Shown: positions 1-12,329 of the stretch, piece after piece | Numbering within the stretch: the stretch's first letter is position 1 | Layout of the letters: the number at the start of each line of letters is the position of its first letter | From: Eulemur rufifrons | Lineage: Eukaryota; Chordata; Mammalia; Primates; Lemuridae | Assembly (NCBI RefSeq): GCF_041146395.1 | Contig: NC_090990.1 | Location: forward strand, 51,257,501 to 51,321,500 | Direction of reading: 5' to 3' | DNA length: 64,000 nt | Notes under the pieces: model-generated | What the model was told of the DNA's origin: nothing | The model's database searches: none | The model's input: only the letters and a program-made list of their open reading frames with translations | Made by a program: the position numbers and the translations under genes

Positions 1-509
1 AAATGACAAGCAGGACTTCTGTTTATACATTCAGGCGATAAGTATATGGAAATAAGACAAGCCCTTGTGACACGGTATTAGAGACCTTCCAGCTATCTAT
101 TAGAAATTATTTTACATATTATTGTTCAATCTGCAATAAATATTTTTAGTATCACCTAGACTACATTTTTCTAAGTTTTCTACTAGAATGTTTTTACTGC
201 TTTTCAATAGCTTTGCAAAAATAAAAAATAGGCTATGTTTAGCATTGTACTAACCAACCTGTAGCCCTATTAAAAAGGGAAATTAACATTTTTGTATGAC
301 CTATTCTTATATAATCCATGTTGACTCCTATTGATCACTGATTTTTTTGTCCTATGTACTGAAAAACCATTGACCTACCAATTCACTCCTGAATGTTGTG
401 AAGCTCAATAGTCCAGAATTTCTGTGGTTCTTCCTTCCATTTTTGAAAACCAGGAGAACATTTATCCAAACCTGAAGTCTCCTGGCATCGTTGACATTTA
501 TCTTTGTCA

Positions 510-805
<296 letters not shown>

Positions 806-1329
806 GACATTTTCTATGTATTCTCAAAGACTAATCACAATGGTTTCATGATACTGCAGTATTCACATATTTCTTTAAGATGCTGGAGATGCAGTTTGTC
901 TACACTTGAATTGTCGAATTTATTTAAAGTAGCCAGATACTTTCTTAAAACTTCCTTTTCCTATCTTTGACTTCAGTCTCCTATTGATGATGATGGAATT
1001 ATTTTTATTGTTACTTCAACGTTTAATATTTATAATTTGTATGTAAATGTTCATTACATGAATGGTAATATTTGATTACATTTACATTATACAGCCAATT
1101 AGTTCTTTAAACTTTGTGTTCCAGAGATAAGGGCTTTTTAAAATCAAATACTGATCTTTAATTATCACTGTTTTGATAAGCTTTAAAGACATTTTAAGAC
1201 AAGGTGTTCTCAGAAAAAACCTATAATAAATTTGACAGAACCTTTATTATGTTTTCCTTGATGTGAATTTCATTTCATTAGTATTACAGGGTATTGTCCT
1301 TTGAGTTTATAAAAATGATTTTAAATTAT

Positions 1330-1670
1330 TGTTTTTTGATTGTAAAATACATTCATTATATAATTTTTAAAACACAGAAATATACAATTGAAAAATGAAA
1401 AATTACTTTAATGCAGAGATTATCATTGTTAATATCTTAGTGTATTTCTCTTTATTCATTCATCTATTTACTTCTTTCTAACACTGAGCCTGCATTAAAT
1501 GTTTTGCAACTTGCTTTTTTTAAACAATATCTTCTAAAGATTTCCCATATTATTACATTAATGATGAATTTTATGTGGTTATCAAGCACTAGATTTTTGT
1601 CATTGACAAGAGTATGGTTTTATTCATTATATTCATAATTTGCTGATAAAAGTAGCCTTTATCTAAAAAA
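1330..1670 (-). mobile_element. probable old L1M fragment, antisense
   Basis: AT-rich text resembling reversed 3' regions of old mammalian L1. It is diverged and the boundaries are rough. Confidence 0.35.
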
Positions 1671-1982
1671 GAATAAACAATTGGTTGAGTAGCTAGAGAA
1701 GGGGGTTCAGATTTTGCAGTGCCCAGTGTTATTTTTAATCTTACCTTTGAAAAATGCTGTAGCTTCGTAATTCCTCAGTTCTCCACTTTGAAGTAGGATA
1801 GCTAATTATATTTGTTCTTTAGACAATTAGAGAAGCTTCAAAGCTGACTCTAGTCTTGTGTCATGCTGTTGAACATCACTAGAAGCATGATATAAACACT
1901 ATAATAAACTAATCAATGGAAACATATACTTAGTCCTTAAACTTTTTTACAATGGACATCATTTGATTAATAGAAAAGAATA

Positions 1983-2088
1983 GTGCTCGCTTCAGCAGCA
2001 CATACACTAAAATTGGAATGATATGGAGAAATTAGCATGGCCCCTGCGCAAGGATGGCATGCAATTTGTGAAGCATTCCATATTTTTA
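1983..2088 (+). pseudogene. U6 snRNA pseudogene
   Basis: Starts GTGCTCGCTTCAGCAGCACA and ends with 'ttccatatttttaaaaa', spanning the full U6 length with one deletion in the 'gagaagattagc' region. Most differences from U6 look like decay at CpG or C-to-T sites. An A-rich tail follows, so it is most likely a retrotransposed copy. No U6-type upstream promoter elements are evident. Confidence 0.92.
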
Positions 2089-2192
2089 AAAATCAAAAAA
2101 AAAGAACATTTAAAATGCAATAGAATATTTTTCTGAATCTCTCATTTTAATGTTTTACATAGAATTTATTATTTTTATCTACTTATTTCCAG

Positions 2193-2489
2193 GAATTACA
2201 AATATAAACTGCTCTGGCCACATCTGGGTAGAACCAGCAACAATTTTTAAGATGGGTATGAATATCTCTATATATTGCCAAGCAACAATTAAGAACTGCC
2301 AACCAAGGAAAATTTATTTTTATAAAAATGGCATCAAGGAAACATTTCAAATCATCAAGATTAATAAAACAACAGCTCAACTTTGTTATAAAAACTTTCT
2401 GGAACCACAGGCCTCTATATACTGTACCGCTGACTGTCCTGGACGTTTTCAGGAGACACTGATATGTGGAAAAGACATTTCTTCTGGAT
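2193..2489 (+). CDS. IL23R: IL23R exon 3: N-terminal Ig-like domain
   Basis: This exon encodes residues 24-122 plus the first base of codon 123. The acceptor is 'tatttccag' and the donor 'gtaagt'. It starts at the second base of the Gly24 codon, so the preceding exon must end with one base of that codon. The product is the N-terminal Ig-like domain, which in IL-23R contacts the p19 side of IL-23. It shows a first sequon (NCS, N29), another at N47 (NIS), and cysteines C30, C52 and C59 that can form Ig disulfides. Residue 88 is Cys (TGT at 2384-2386) where I recall Trp in human, an unusual change. The open frame runs on past 2489 only by reading into the intron. Recognition is by near-identity to the human domain. 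Confidence 0.97.
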
Positions 2490-3049
2490 GTAAGTGTTGG
2501 GGCACATTCAAAATGCAAACAAAAGCTAGTCTAGCAAGTAACTGGTAATTACCAGTCTTGTCTAAAAATAGAGGCAAATCGATATCGTTCACTTTTTAGT
2601 TTTGTTTGATAAGGGGGATGCAAACTCAAGCACCTCCAGGGCCAGGTTGGTAAACTTTATGAATTAAGGAGGCTGGTGGTGCGTGTGCAGAGAAGAAAGC
2701 TCAGAGATGATCTTCTAGTCCCAAATCCAACATCCCTGGGAGCCCAGTATTCCTAGATCTTTTGCCTCTTCAAAGGAAGACAGAAAAATGAATTGTTAAT
2801 GTGAACTCTCCAAATTTTAAAATGTTGCCAATGCATTCAAAAAACAAATTTTCTCTACTGACTTGGCCAAACACTGAGTATGTGAGGGCCAGCATCCTCA
2901 GACTTTAAATCTTGCTCTTTTCATCATTTTTTCATTTACACCTTTTATTTGTTTGTTTTCCAAACTAGTATCATCAACCTTGATGATGATCCCATTGAGA
3001 AATTTTGAGGCCAAGATTTAGGGAGAGTTGCAAAACTAGCTTTGTGTTC

Positions 3050-3230
3050 CCTCTGTGCTTCTAGCTTTATGACCTTTGGGCAAGTTGTCTGACCAATCTA
3101 AGCCTCAATGCCTTGCCTGTGAGACGAGGCTAATTATACAGGCTGCATTAAGCCCTGAATTTCAATAACTTATTTGAAAGCATATGACAAAGTTTAAAGT
3201 ACAACATCAATGCCTAAATCCTTAAAAATG
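3050..3230 (+). repeat. MIR SINE, sense
   Basis: Core block 'cttctagctttatgacctt' followed by 'gggcaagttgtctgacc' and a 'gcctcaatgcc' segment, as in MIR. Old and diverged. Confidence 0.65.
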
Positions 3231-4144
3231 GATGCTTTTGATAAAACATGGGGAGATTCTGATACATTCCCCTGTTCTTAATTCCACAATTCCAATTGTG
3301 AGTCACTATGTTTGTTACTATCATTAATAAGGAAAATAGTTACATTAATCTTAAAAATATATGCTAAATTCCATTTCTATTCAAAGTATTCTGAAGGTGT
3401 TTAACTTACTACAGTAATATGGGCTGACTTGTATAATGATATACTTAATTCTTGGTTCTACTGTTATGCAGAGGCGACCAATAAGTTCAGCACTGTTTTA
3501 ACCTACAGACTCATTGCCTATGGCACCTACGCCCATTTTCAGTGAAAATTAAAGGGATTTGGGTCTTTGCCATGCTCCCCTTCCTCCATACTTTTGAGAA
3601 TCAAATCTGAGTTCTGGCCTCTTCCTCACCTCCAGACCTTAGCTGGAGCCAGGCCAATGTCAGCACTACCACCTGACCCTATAGTGGCTGCCTGAAAAGC
3701 TAGAAGTTTCCTTGCTCTAACAATGAGGCCATTGCCCTACTTAACTCTGGGCAGCTGATCTTGAATATTTTGTAAAAGAGAGAAGAACTATAGGAAATGG
3801 TAGAGGTGAGCTGAGCAAGGAAATTAGGTAAGTTTTGGTGTCAAAGTATAAAGTTGCCTTAAACTAATGCCTTAAACATGCTAAACTTGCCCTAAATTGT
3901 GAAAGTTAAACCCCAGGCAGACATCTTATCTGATGTACTTAATCTCCATAGCTTGTCCACATCCTCAGGAAACATAACCAACACTGATGCTTAAGTACTT
4001 TACTATTTATCCTTTGGGGCTGGGAGTGGCGGTAGAGACAATACACAGTTCCTTCACAGGGCAAATAAGCAATTTCCACGGTTATGGGAAAATGTCAGTT
4101 GCTAACGTAAGCCAGAGGAGAAAAGGGAGTAAAATAAGTATTGC

Positions 4145-4450
4145 CTCTGTTGAATGATAAAATTTCAACAAAGTTAGTTTTTAGATCTAATTAGCTTTTA
4201 TTTGTGATTCATGAATTGGATAGCATCTCTTTCTGTAATATAGACAGGTGCTCCACTGGACACGTCAGAAGAGTTGATTTTTGTAAGGTGGGAACAAAGA
4301 ACTAAGATTGGTTAACCTCAGGTTTCTTCAGATTATTTTTCACGTAGGAATTAAAGCAGGGGAGATTTCCTTATCATGTCAGCTCAGGTTAACTGGGCCC
4401 TTTCTGATTAGTTGCTGTGAATCTTCTTGTTAGGGTGGAAAGCCTAGTAG
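4145..4450 (-). mobile_element. LTR fragment of endogenous-retrovirus type, antisense
   Basis: 'agcttttatttgtgattcat' followed by a 'gattagttgctgtgaatctt' block resembles a reversed ERV LTR. No coding retroviral sequence is seen. The family is not assigned. Confidence 0.4.
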
Positions 4451-4451
4451 A

Positions 4452-5178
4452 TGCTCACAGTGCAGGTGGAGAAAGATACCTCATGCAGAAATTAAGATAT
4501 ATCAAAGTAAAAAAGTTTATTTTATCTTCTTAGAAGAATAGAGAGAATGAGAGGGTGAAGGTGGGGTGGGAAGAGCAGGGAGACGGCATCCCAAAGAAAG
4601 AGAAGGGGGTGCCGGCATTGAGGCCAAGCAGCTTGCTGATTTTAAGGGAAATGAAGAGAAAGAGAAAAATAGTGATTGTTGTCAGTTGATAACAAAAGCG
4701 GCAGCAGGATGTCAAAGTCCAAGACTTGGTTTCCTGCCTTTCCTTGGAGAAGGGATCATCACAGGAGATGCAACTCTGTCCTCAGGATATGGCTGAGGCT
4801 CAGGACTCTTCAGGCTGTAAAAATCAGAGTCTCAAAAAACAACTTTGACCGAGAGAGAGATTTACATCTCTTTTCCATTCATTCAGCTCTTTTCAGAAGT
4901 TGTGCAAAACGCAGCTCCTGCAGGGTGACTGTTAGTGAGAGAACGCATAGGATGGATCTTTAACTGTTACCGAGGAACCTGTAGGGTTAAGTATTTTCAC
5001 GTTATTTTTGCAAGGCCGCCCCTTTCACTTCTCTTTTCAGAAAACACTTGTCTGTTTGGGGTTTTACCTGCTTCCTTAACATTTCAGTTCAATTATATCA
5101 CTTAGCAGGAGTGACTTCATTTTGGCTTGGTCTGTTGGGGCCTATTACAGGAGCTCTGTCCAAAACTACAGCCTCCTA
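4452..5178 (-). mobile_element. solo LTR-like element, antisense
   Basis: Begins 'gctcacagtgcaggtggaga', has 'agtttattttat' (reversed polyadenylation-type signal) soon after, and ends 'cagcctcctaca'. It shares its opening and a 'gataacaaaagcggcagca' block with 49025-49610, supporting a common LTR family. It contains no protein-coding retroviral region. Confidence 0.5.
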
Positions 5179-6779
5179 CAAATTTAATTTAATACCTCCT
5201 TCCCTGTGTTGCAGTATGTGTAACTGATTACTGCCAAGCGTCCTCCCAGTGTTGGCTGAGGGGCCTCTGCCCCCAAACCCAACACCAGGCAAAGTTTAAG
5301 GTAAGAGAGTGGACTTGGCTCCCCTTCTAGGACAACCTAATAGAAACACTTACATTCTCTGCTCATGGCTGCTTAGCAAGAACATCAGTCTTTCCATTTA
5401 TTTAACTTGTGACTTATAACTGCTTACATAGCCCTCTGGTTATGAGTATGAAAATGTAACTGCCAGGTAAGAGTTTACTCAAACCCCTGAATTCAAGCTG
5501 AATATCTTCTTGGCTCTGCATTCTTAGCAAACAAAACTTCCTACTTAAGTAGGTCAAAAAAAGGCTTTTGAGGTTATTGTGGCATTCTAGAAATCACATT
5601 GCTTTCACTGGACCACTTTGATCACAGGATATGTGTATGGTGAGCTTTACTATGTCAACTTATCATCACTGTTTCGAACAAAATGATTATATGTATTTTT
5701 TTAGATTGGAGACAAATCATAAAAGACAGAAGATAAATGAATCATTGCTTTCCCTGAAAAGATATCCAAATATACTTAAAAGGTTCTGTGCTTTAATGTG
5801 TAATTTCTGAAATATAAAGTGTATTATCACAATTTCCATTTTAGCCACAATCCTAGACATTTCTGAGATTCTAATCTGTGATTAAATGCACACATATGAA
5901 AAATTTGTTCTAACAGGGCCACAGCAATCATGGGATAAAACACTACAAGATATCTTTATTAAGATATTAAAATAAACTGTACACAATCATGTTTCAACTT
6001 AATCATTTGTTTAAAATTTTAAGCATCTTGGACTTAAACTTTAACCTGCTTTGACTTCTACTTATAGTGGTGAAAGCAGATTTGTTATTCAATAAAAGAC
6101 CCTGAATATTGTCTTTAACATTGCTATTAAGTGTCATTACCACACTATTATGTTGGCCTGTGCCCTGCTTGGGTAAGAAATTGCAGAGATCTTTGCCGGA
6201 AGCTTTGTGCCTCTCTTCATTTTGCTCCTTCTCATAATCATCTTATCAATCAAGCCAATCAATTCCAATGCAATGGAATAACCTTCACTGGGTAGTTACT
6301 ATGCACCAAAAACGTGTTAAATGCTAGAAATGCAAAGAAGAGGGAATCACAGACTCCCTGAGTAAGCTCTCACTAGAAAATGACCCCTGGCTAGACTCTG
6401 AATTAACAAGACTCCTGGCCTGTGATTAATGAGTGTCCCAATAATGGGGGTGGAAAGTGGGAATGGTAGGAAAGAACAAAAATTTAAGCCTCCTCCTTGT
6501 ATATTTCAGGGTATTCTCTAGTATTTAGTTCTACTGCAGGATTTTGTTCCTAGATATTGAATAACCTGGCAATGAATTCTAACTCATTGAGATCTATCTC
6601 ATTGTAACCAATGAGAACCCCCAACTCAATCTCCAAAGTGATTTAAATTTATGTTTCCACACCTACCTTCTTTAAGGGTCAATTAAAACAAAGATTTCTT
6701 TTACACTATTTGGAGCCAAGTTTCTCCCCATAGTAGCTTAATGTTGCAAGTACCAAAATGTTTTAAAGTACTTTAGTGT

Positions 6780-7500
6780 GTTCTCACTGTTCGAAAATAA
6801 TTTTTTAATTATGAAATCAAATTGCATTCAATATAGAAAATTTTCAAAATTTAGACCAGCTAAAAAAGAAATACCCATCATCCCCATAATCCCATAATTT
6901 TACCACTAACATAATTCCTCTTTAATAATTTGGAATATGTTTTTCAAGTTTCATTCTCTGTCAGTCTCTCTCTCATGAAACCACTACACCAAACTATTTT
7001 GCTTTTTTCACTTTATTATATGATCATTACCTAATTAATTAAATTAATTAAATAGACCTTTAATACCTTCCAAAAGTCAGGTGCTTCAATTATCTTCTAT
7101 AACATTGCTTTTGGGTGTATTTTAGAAGTGAATTATAGTTTATTTAATCTTATTTTGGGGTATTGAGGTTGCTTACAATTTTTTTCATTATTAGGAACAA
7201 TATTTTAAGAGCATGTCCTTTTAGCCAAATATTTTTATATTTATCTATGAACATTTCATTAAGGGTACATTCATAGATGTGAAATTGCTGGGTTGCAAGA
7301 TATTACTTCTTTTAAAGACTGTGCTATATAAAGTGCTCTCCATAAAAGTTGTACCAATTTGTACTTCCACCGGAAGTATGTTAGAAGATTTTCAGGAGTC
7401 CATTCCCAAATTGCATATTACCATTTTTCCAAATCCTTGCTAATTTGATAGGCTTAAATATCTTTTATCATTTTGATTTGCAATGATAAAATGATAAAAA
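6780..7500 (-). mobile_element. old L1M fragment, antisense
   Basis: Reversed L1 text including 'gaaattgctgggttgcaaga' and 'gttgtaccaatttgtacttc', characteristic of old mammalian L1 3' regions. No intact frame. Confidence 0.6.
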
Positions 7501-8019
7501 TTTTAAATTGTTATTTGTTTAATATATTGTTTATTATTTTACAAGCAATATTCTTGGTAGATGTTTTTGCAGGTCAAGTTAGAGAACATATTTGTATTTA
7601 AGATAAATCTTTGGGTGTAGCTTCAGGTGCATAATAAATGTCTGTATTTTTATTCTCTATAAGCCCATATTTTTCCGTTTGCCTTTTCATTCTCTGAGCA
7701 GTCCAGTATCCCAGACAGACCCTTTTGTAGTTCACAAGAGTGATGACTGTGTGTTCACACACATGTGTGATATGTTCCTCCCTCAAACCTTTCTATGACA
7801 TCAGCACATTACCTGTCTGACATGCAAAAAATAAAAATTAAAAAAAAAATCTCAGGTGGTACTTCACATATAGGTATAAGCTGAGAGAGCAACATCTGAA
7901 AAGTGAATATATGATGAACACTCAATATTTCCGTACTTCTTTTCTAAAATCTTGATCTTGGTTATTCATTACTGGATGATACAAGTGAAAATTTCAAATG
8001 CCATGCTCTGGTTGATGGA

Positions 8020-8340
8020 GTTTCACAGGCTTCAGAGGCCCCAAGGACTCAGTGTCATCAGAACTCTTTCATCTTTTCCCGTCTCTTGGGTTTTGTTTTC
8101 CCCTGTGCTGGCTTCATTCTTAAAAAATAGTTTCATTATGACAGCAAGATGGTCACCAACAATTCACAGTTCACATGCTACTCAGAGATAGCAGTTTCAG
8201 GGGGAAGAATGCACCTCCTTTGCAATGGCTCCAGAAAGGGTCCCTTGGAGAATTCTGATTGGTTCGTCTTGAGTCATGTGCTCGTTGCCAAAGGGAAATT
8301 CTCTGATTAGTCAGCCTAGGTCAAGGGCACACTTCTGTGG
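8020..8340. repeat. unclassified interspersed repeat candidate
   Basis: Text such as 'gacagcaagatggtcaccaa' and 'attctgattggttcgtcttg' recalls a medium-frequency repeat seen in other primate loci. The family cannot be named from reading alone. Confidence 0.3.
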
Positions 8341-8493
8341 AGAGCCCGGTAGCTCACAGCCCTTGTGGCAGGGGTAGGGTGCAGATCAGGTTGGGGTGAG
8401 GGACTGGGAGGATGTCAGTTCTCAAAGTGGAAAGATGCTGGCAGAAGAAAAGTAAGAATGTTCTCCATAATATGGCCACTCAGAGAAAGAGCT

Positions 8494-8512
8494 GGGGTGG
8501 GGTGGGGTGGGG
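8494..8512 (+). other. G-quadruplex candidate
   Basis: Four GGGG runs separated by single T residues, an ideal spacing for a parallel quadruplex. Confidence 0.6.
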
Positions 8513-8586
8513 CAGTGGGAGAGAGCCTTGAAATAGAATTCTGCGAATACCAAACTCCTAAAAAAGTCTTGTTGTTGTTGTTTTGG

Positions 8587-8952
8587 TAAAATATACATAA
8601 CATAAAATGTACCGTTTTTACCAGGCTTAAGTGTGCAGTTCAGTGGCATTAAGTACTTTCACATCACCACCATGCAGCTCCAGAATCCTCCCATTGCCAA
8701 CTGAAACTCTGTACCCGTTAAACAATAACGCCCCATCCGCCCTCCTCCCAGCCCCTGGAAACTCCCATTCTACTTTCTGTTTCTGAGTTCGACTATTCTA
8801 GATACACTGTTCAAGTGGAATCATACAGTATTTGTTCTTTTGTGTACGGCTTACTTCACTTAGTATGATGTCTTTAAGTTTCATGCATGTTGTAGTGTAT
8901 GTCAAAATTTCCTTCCTTTTTAAGGCTGAAGAATATTCCATTGATGTACAAA
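8587..8952 (-). mobile_element. L1M 3'-region fragment, antisense
   Basis: Contains the reversed old-L1 text 'aaaatatacataacataaaa', 'ctgaaactctgtacccgtta' and 'gctgaagaatattccattga' in the expected order. Confidence 0.65.
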
Positions 8953-9587
8953 CACCAAACTTTTAAAATGAGCAGTGGAATCCATGCCAGAGGAGAAGAT
9001 AGTCTGCCAGCGTAGTAGAAGAAGACTGTGAAGAACCCTTTCACATGAGCCAAAACCAGAGAGGTTTCAAGGAGGGAGTGAGCACAATATCAAATCCTGC
9101 AACAGTCAAGCTCAATGACAACTGACAAGAGATCACGGGCTTTGTTGAATGCAAAGGCCTTAATGACCTTAGCAACATGGTTTTGGTGGCGTTATGGAGG
9201 CCAAATCCTGATTGGGGTTCAAGAGGAAATAGAAGACAAAGAACAATGGCCTCTTTTAAAATGTTAGCTACTAAGAAAAAGGGAAAGATACAGTGGTAGC
9301 CGAGGAGAGACAGAATTTGTGTTGAGTTTTTTGTTTTTTTTTGGAATGGGAGGAACTTGACTATGTCAATATACCCAAAGAAGTGGAGAATACAGTGAAG
9401 TATATGAAGGAGCAGAGCAGAGATTGATAGCAAAGTGGCTTGCAGGGTGAGGTAATAAAGAGAGAATGAGGTGCTGAATGCTGATTGGCCCGATTTCCCA
9501 AATAAAATTGACAGCTTATCAAGTAACTACTTTATGAAAAACTTCATGTTTCTCATGGCAGCTCCTAAGTGATGTGTTTTGTTGCAG

Positions 9588-9711
9588 ATCCACCAGACGT
9601 TCCTGATGAAGTGACCTGTGTCATCTATGAACATTCAGGCAACATGACTTGCACCTGGAATAGTGGGAAGCTCACCTACATAGACACAAAGTATGTGGTG
9701 CATGTGAAGAG
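9588..9711 (+). CDS. IL23R: IL23R exon 4: first half of fibronectin-III domain D2
   Basis: This exon encodes the last two bases of Tyr123 through the first two bases of Ser164. The acceptor is 'gttgcag' and the donor 'gtaggt'. It opens with the PPDVPDEV hinge after the Ig domain, followed by the paired cysteines C133 and C144 and the CTW motif typical of the first fibronectin-III module of class I cytokine receptors. A sequon (NMT, N141) lies next to C144. Joining to exon 3 restores codon TAT and joining to exon 5 restores AGT, so phases agree. The exon was too short to stand out as an open frame and was found by reading the translated sequence. Confidence 0.97.
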
Positions 9712-9964
9712 GTAGGTTCCTTCCTCAGTGGTTTCACATAAGTGGTTCCACTCCAGTTCGGCCAGAGTTCTTCCTCCAGCACAGATCCAAGAAATCAGCC
9801 TTGAACATTAAACATCGACCCTGACCATCCCCAGCTTCCTAATTTTGATCAGTGAAATACCAATGGCCTTTTTGGGCCATTAATATTTTCACTCTATAGG
9901 ACAATGTGTTCTATGATCTTTCTGTCCTTTTTATTCATTGGTGGGTAACTGGTAGCAGGAGGCT

Positions 9965-10200
9965 AATGTGGTATATAGCACAGCACAGTTTTAAACCATT
10001 GCTTAAATCCCAGCTCTATTCCAGGGTTTAGATAACTTCCTCAATCTCTCCACATTGCTGTTTCTGTAACTTTAAGATGGAAATAGACCCTAATGCACAG
10101 GCTTGTTCTAATTCATCAACTGGAATTTGACTTTTAAAGTGTATATCACTGCGTCAGGTCCATAGTTAGCACTAAATTCATGGAAGCTATTAATTGTTAA
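9965..10200 (+). repeat. MIR SINE, sense
   Basis: 'aaatcccagctctattcc', then a splice-like 'taagatggaaatagacccta' and a 3' 'ggtccatagttagcactaaa' block in MIR order. Confidence 0.6.
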
Positions 10201-10234
10201 TAATGACACTCAAATCTTAACTTTAGTGTCTATG

Positions 10235-10349
10235 TAGGGTAATCAATTTTCCTGGTTTGCCTAATACTAAGGGATTCCTGGGATATAGGACTTTTCAGTT
10301 TTAAAACCTGGAAAGTTATGGGCAAACTGGGACTAGTTGGTCACCCTAT
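10235..10349. mobile_element. small palindromic MITE (hAT-like)
   Basis: The left end 'tagggtaatcaattttcctg' and the reversed right end 'tagggtgaccaactagtccc' are matching terminal inverted repeats around a 115-bp body. Non-autonomous and without coding capacity. The family is not assigned with certainty. Confidence 0.6.
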
Positions 10350-10464
10350 TCATGTTTCTTGTTGTGTTTAGTTTTTTAGAAAGTAATTACTTCTGTAGTG
10401 TATTTGAAATGCACTTTTATTCTGTTAGAAATTCTTAAAAATTTCACGAACTACTTTAGTTTTT

Positions 10465-10565
10465 TTAAAGCACTTACTGAACCCTTACTGTTTCCCAAGC
10501 ACTGAGCTAAGAGCCTTAGAACTGCTACCTCCTTGAATCCTCTGTATGACCTCGTGAGAGCTGCC
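10465..10565 (-). repeat. MIR fragment, antisense
   Basis: 'cacttactgaacccttactg' and 'cccaagcactgagctaagag' follow the reversed MIR order. Confidence 0.5.
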
Positions 10566-10571
10566 ATCGTC

Positions 10572-10918
10572 TGAATGCTTGGGTCCCCCTGAAATTCGTA
10601 TGTTGAAACCTAACCCCTGATGCAATAGTATTAAGAAGTGGGGCTTTGGGGTGATTAGGTCATGAGGAAGGGGTTCTCATGAGTTGAATTAGTGCCCTTA
10701 TAAAAGAGGTTTGAGGGAGCTTGTTTGCCTGTCTGCCATGTGAGTACACAGGAAGATGCCATCTGTGAAGAAGAGCCTGAGCCCTCACCAGACACCAAAT
10801 CCCCTAGTGCCTTGATCTTGGACTTCCCAGCCTCCAGAACTGTGACCAATAAATTTCTGTTGTTTGTAAATCACCCAGCCAAGGTATTTTGTTATAGCAG
10901 TTCGAACAAAGACAGATA
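10572..10918 (+). mobile_element. MaLR-type LTR, sense
   Basis: Runs from 'gtctgaatgcttgggtcccc' through 'ataaaagaggtttgaggga', 'cttcccagcctccagaactg' and AATAAA to 'tgttatagcagttcgaacaa'. This is the order of a mammalian MaLR-like solo LTR. The same family appears reversed at 12330-13010 and 58250-58540. Confidence 0.6.
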
Positions 10919-10925
10919 CGTATGA

Positions 10926-11243
<318 letters not shown>

Positions 11244-11539
11244 CAGAAAATATATTTCTTAGACAAAATTTTAAACTTGCCAACTACCACTTAATTCCCT
11301 ATTTAGTATCATAAAAACATTTTTCAAATATTTTATGACTATTACATATTTCTTTTAAAATCCTTTAATGCATTCAAAATTATATATGTTTAAATTATTT
11401 ATATATGAGGCTTTTGAGGGACATAGCTTTTTATCAAGTAAGGAATACCTATAGTAGTTATAAGTTCTGAGATTGTTTTTACTACACAAAAAGTCACTCC
11501 TAACATATTAGGAATAGATTTACTAAAAAGAGTGCTTTC

Positions 11540-12090
11540 AGAAATATCCACTGGGAAGAGCATGGGCTTTAGAGGTTTACATTTAATTTCCAGTTCTGAA
11601 ACGTATCAGTCAGGTATCTTTTATGATGCAAATATCAGAGCACCCAAGTTCGATGACTTAATGGACAGGGCCTTATTTATATCAGATCCCAGTGGTGTGT
11701 AGTACAGGGCTGGCATGATTCAGCAATACAGCATGAACCTAAGCTGTTTCCATTTTTCTACTCTGCAATCTGTAGTGTGTCGGCCTTAATATTCAGATGC
11801 AGTATCTCCAGGCTTCTCATCCAAAATTCCAGGCAGGAAAAGTGGTAAAGGGCAAGGGACATCCTCCCGTGGACTTCCATCTACATTGCATTGGCCAGAA
11901 CATTGTCACAGGTCTACTCTCTCTGGATGGGAACCTAGAAGAAGGGCATTGTAAATGGAATTTAGTATCAGCATCCAACATCTGCCATAGCTGCTAGATG
12001 TGTGATCCTAGAAAAGTTATTGAGCCTTGCTGAGCCATAGCCTCCTGTGAAATGAGAATGATTAACACCATAAAACTGATAAAAAAAAAA
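11540..12090 (+). repeat. MIR SINE split by another repeat
   Basis: A MIR front ('gcatgggctttagaggttta') breaks near 11609 and the MIR core resumes at about 11975 ('gctgctagatgtgtgatcct', 'gaaatgagaatgattaacac'). Confidence 0.55.
11610..11968. mobile_element. unclassified element inserted in the MIR
   Basis: About 360 bp lying between the two MIR halves, with 'gtatcag' on both sides (near 11603 and 11966) as a possible target-site duplication. It includes 'tacattgcattggccagaac'. The family is not named. Confidence 0.45.
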
Positions 12091-12102
12091 AAAAGCACAT
12101 TA

Positions 12103-12291
<189 letters not shown>

Positions 12292-12329
12292 TTATTGCCC
12301 ACAGAGAAAGCAAAGAACAACAAAAAGGT

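Larger units (their letters stand above)
2490..9587 (+). other. IL23R: IL23R intron 3
   Basis: 7.1 kb intron with a MIR, antisense retroviral-type LTR sequence at 4145-5178, old antisense L1 near 6780-7500 and 8587-8952, and a G-run cluster at 8494-8512. The stretches 2500-3050, 3230-4140, 5180-6780 and 9000-9587 show nothing I can name. Confidence 0.85.

Noticed and set aside
1983..2088. Functional U6 snRNA gene
   Set aside because: It has a deletion and several changes in conserved positions, an A-rich tail, and no evident upstream Pol III promoter elements.
2150..2548. A 132-codon frame starting with Met over exon 3
   Set aside because: Only 2193-2489 is exon. The upstream Met and the end of the frame are intronic, and the splice sites are clear.
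4452..5178. A complete endogenous provirus
   Set aside because: Only LTR-like sequence is present. No gag, pol or env reading frame adjoins this or any other LTR in the window.
9041..9433. 130-codon minus-strand frame
   Set aside because: No known domain, low-complexity hydrophobic composition, no supporting signals.
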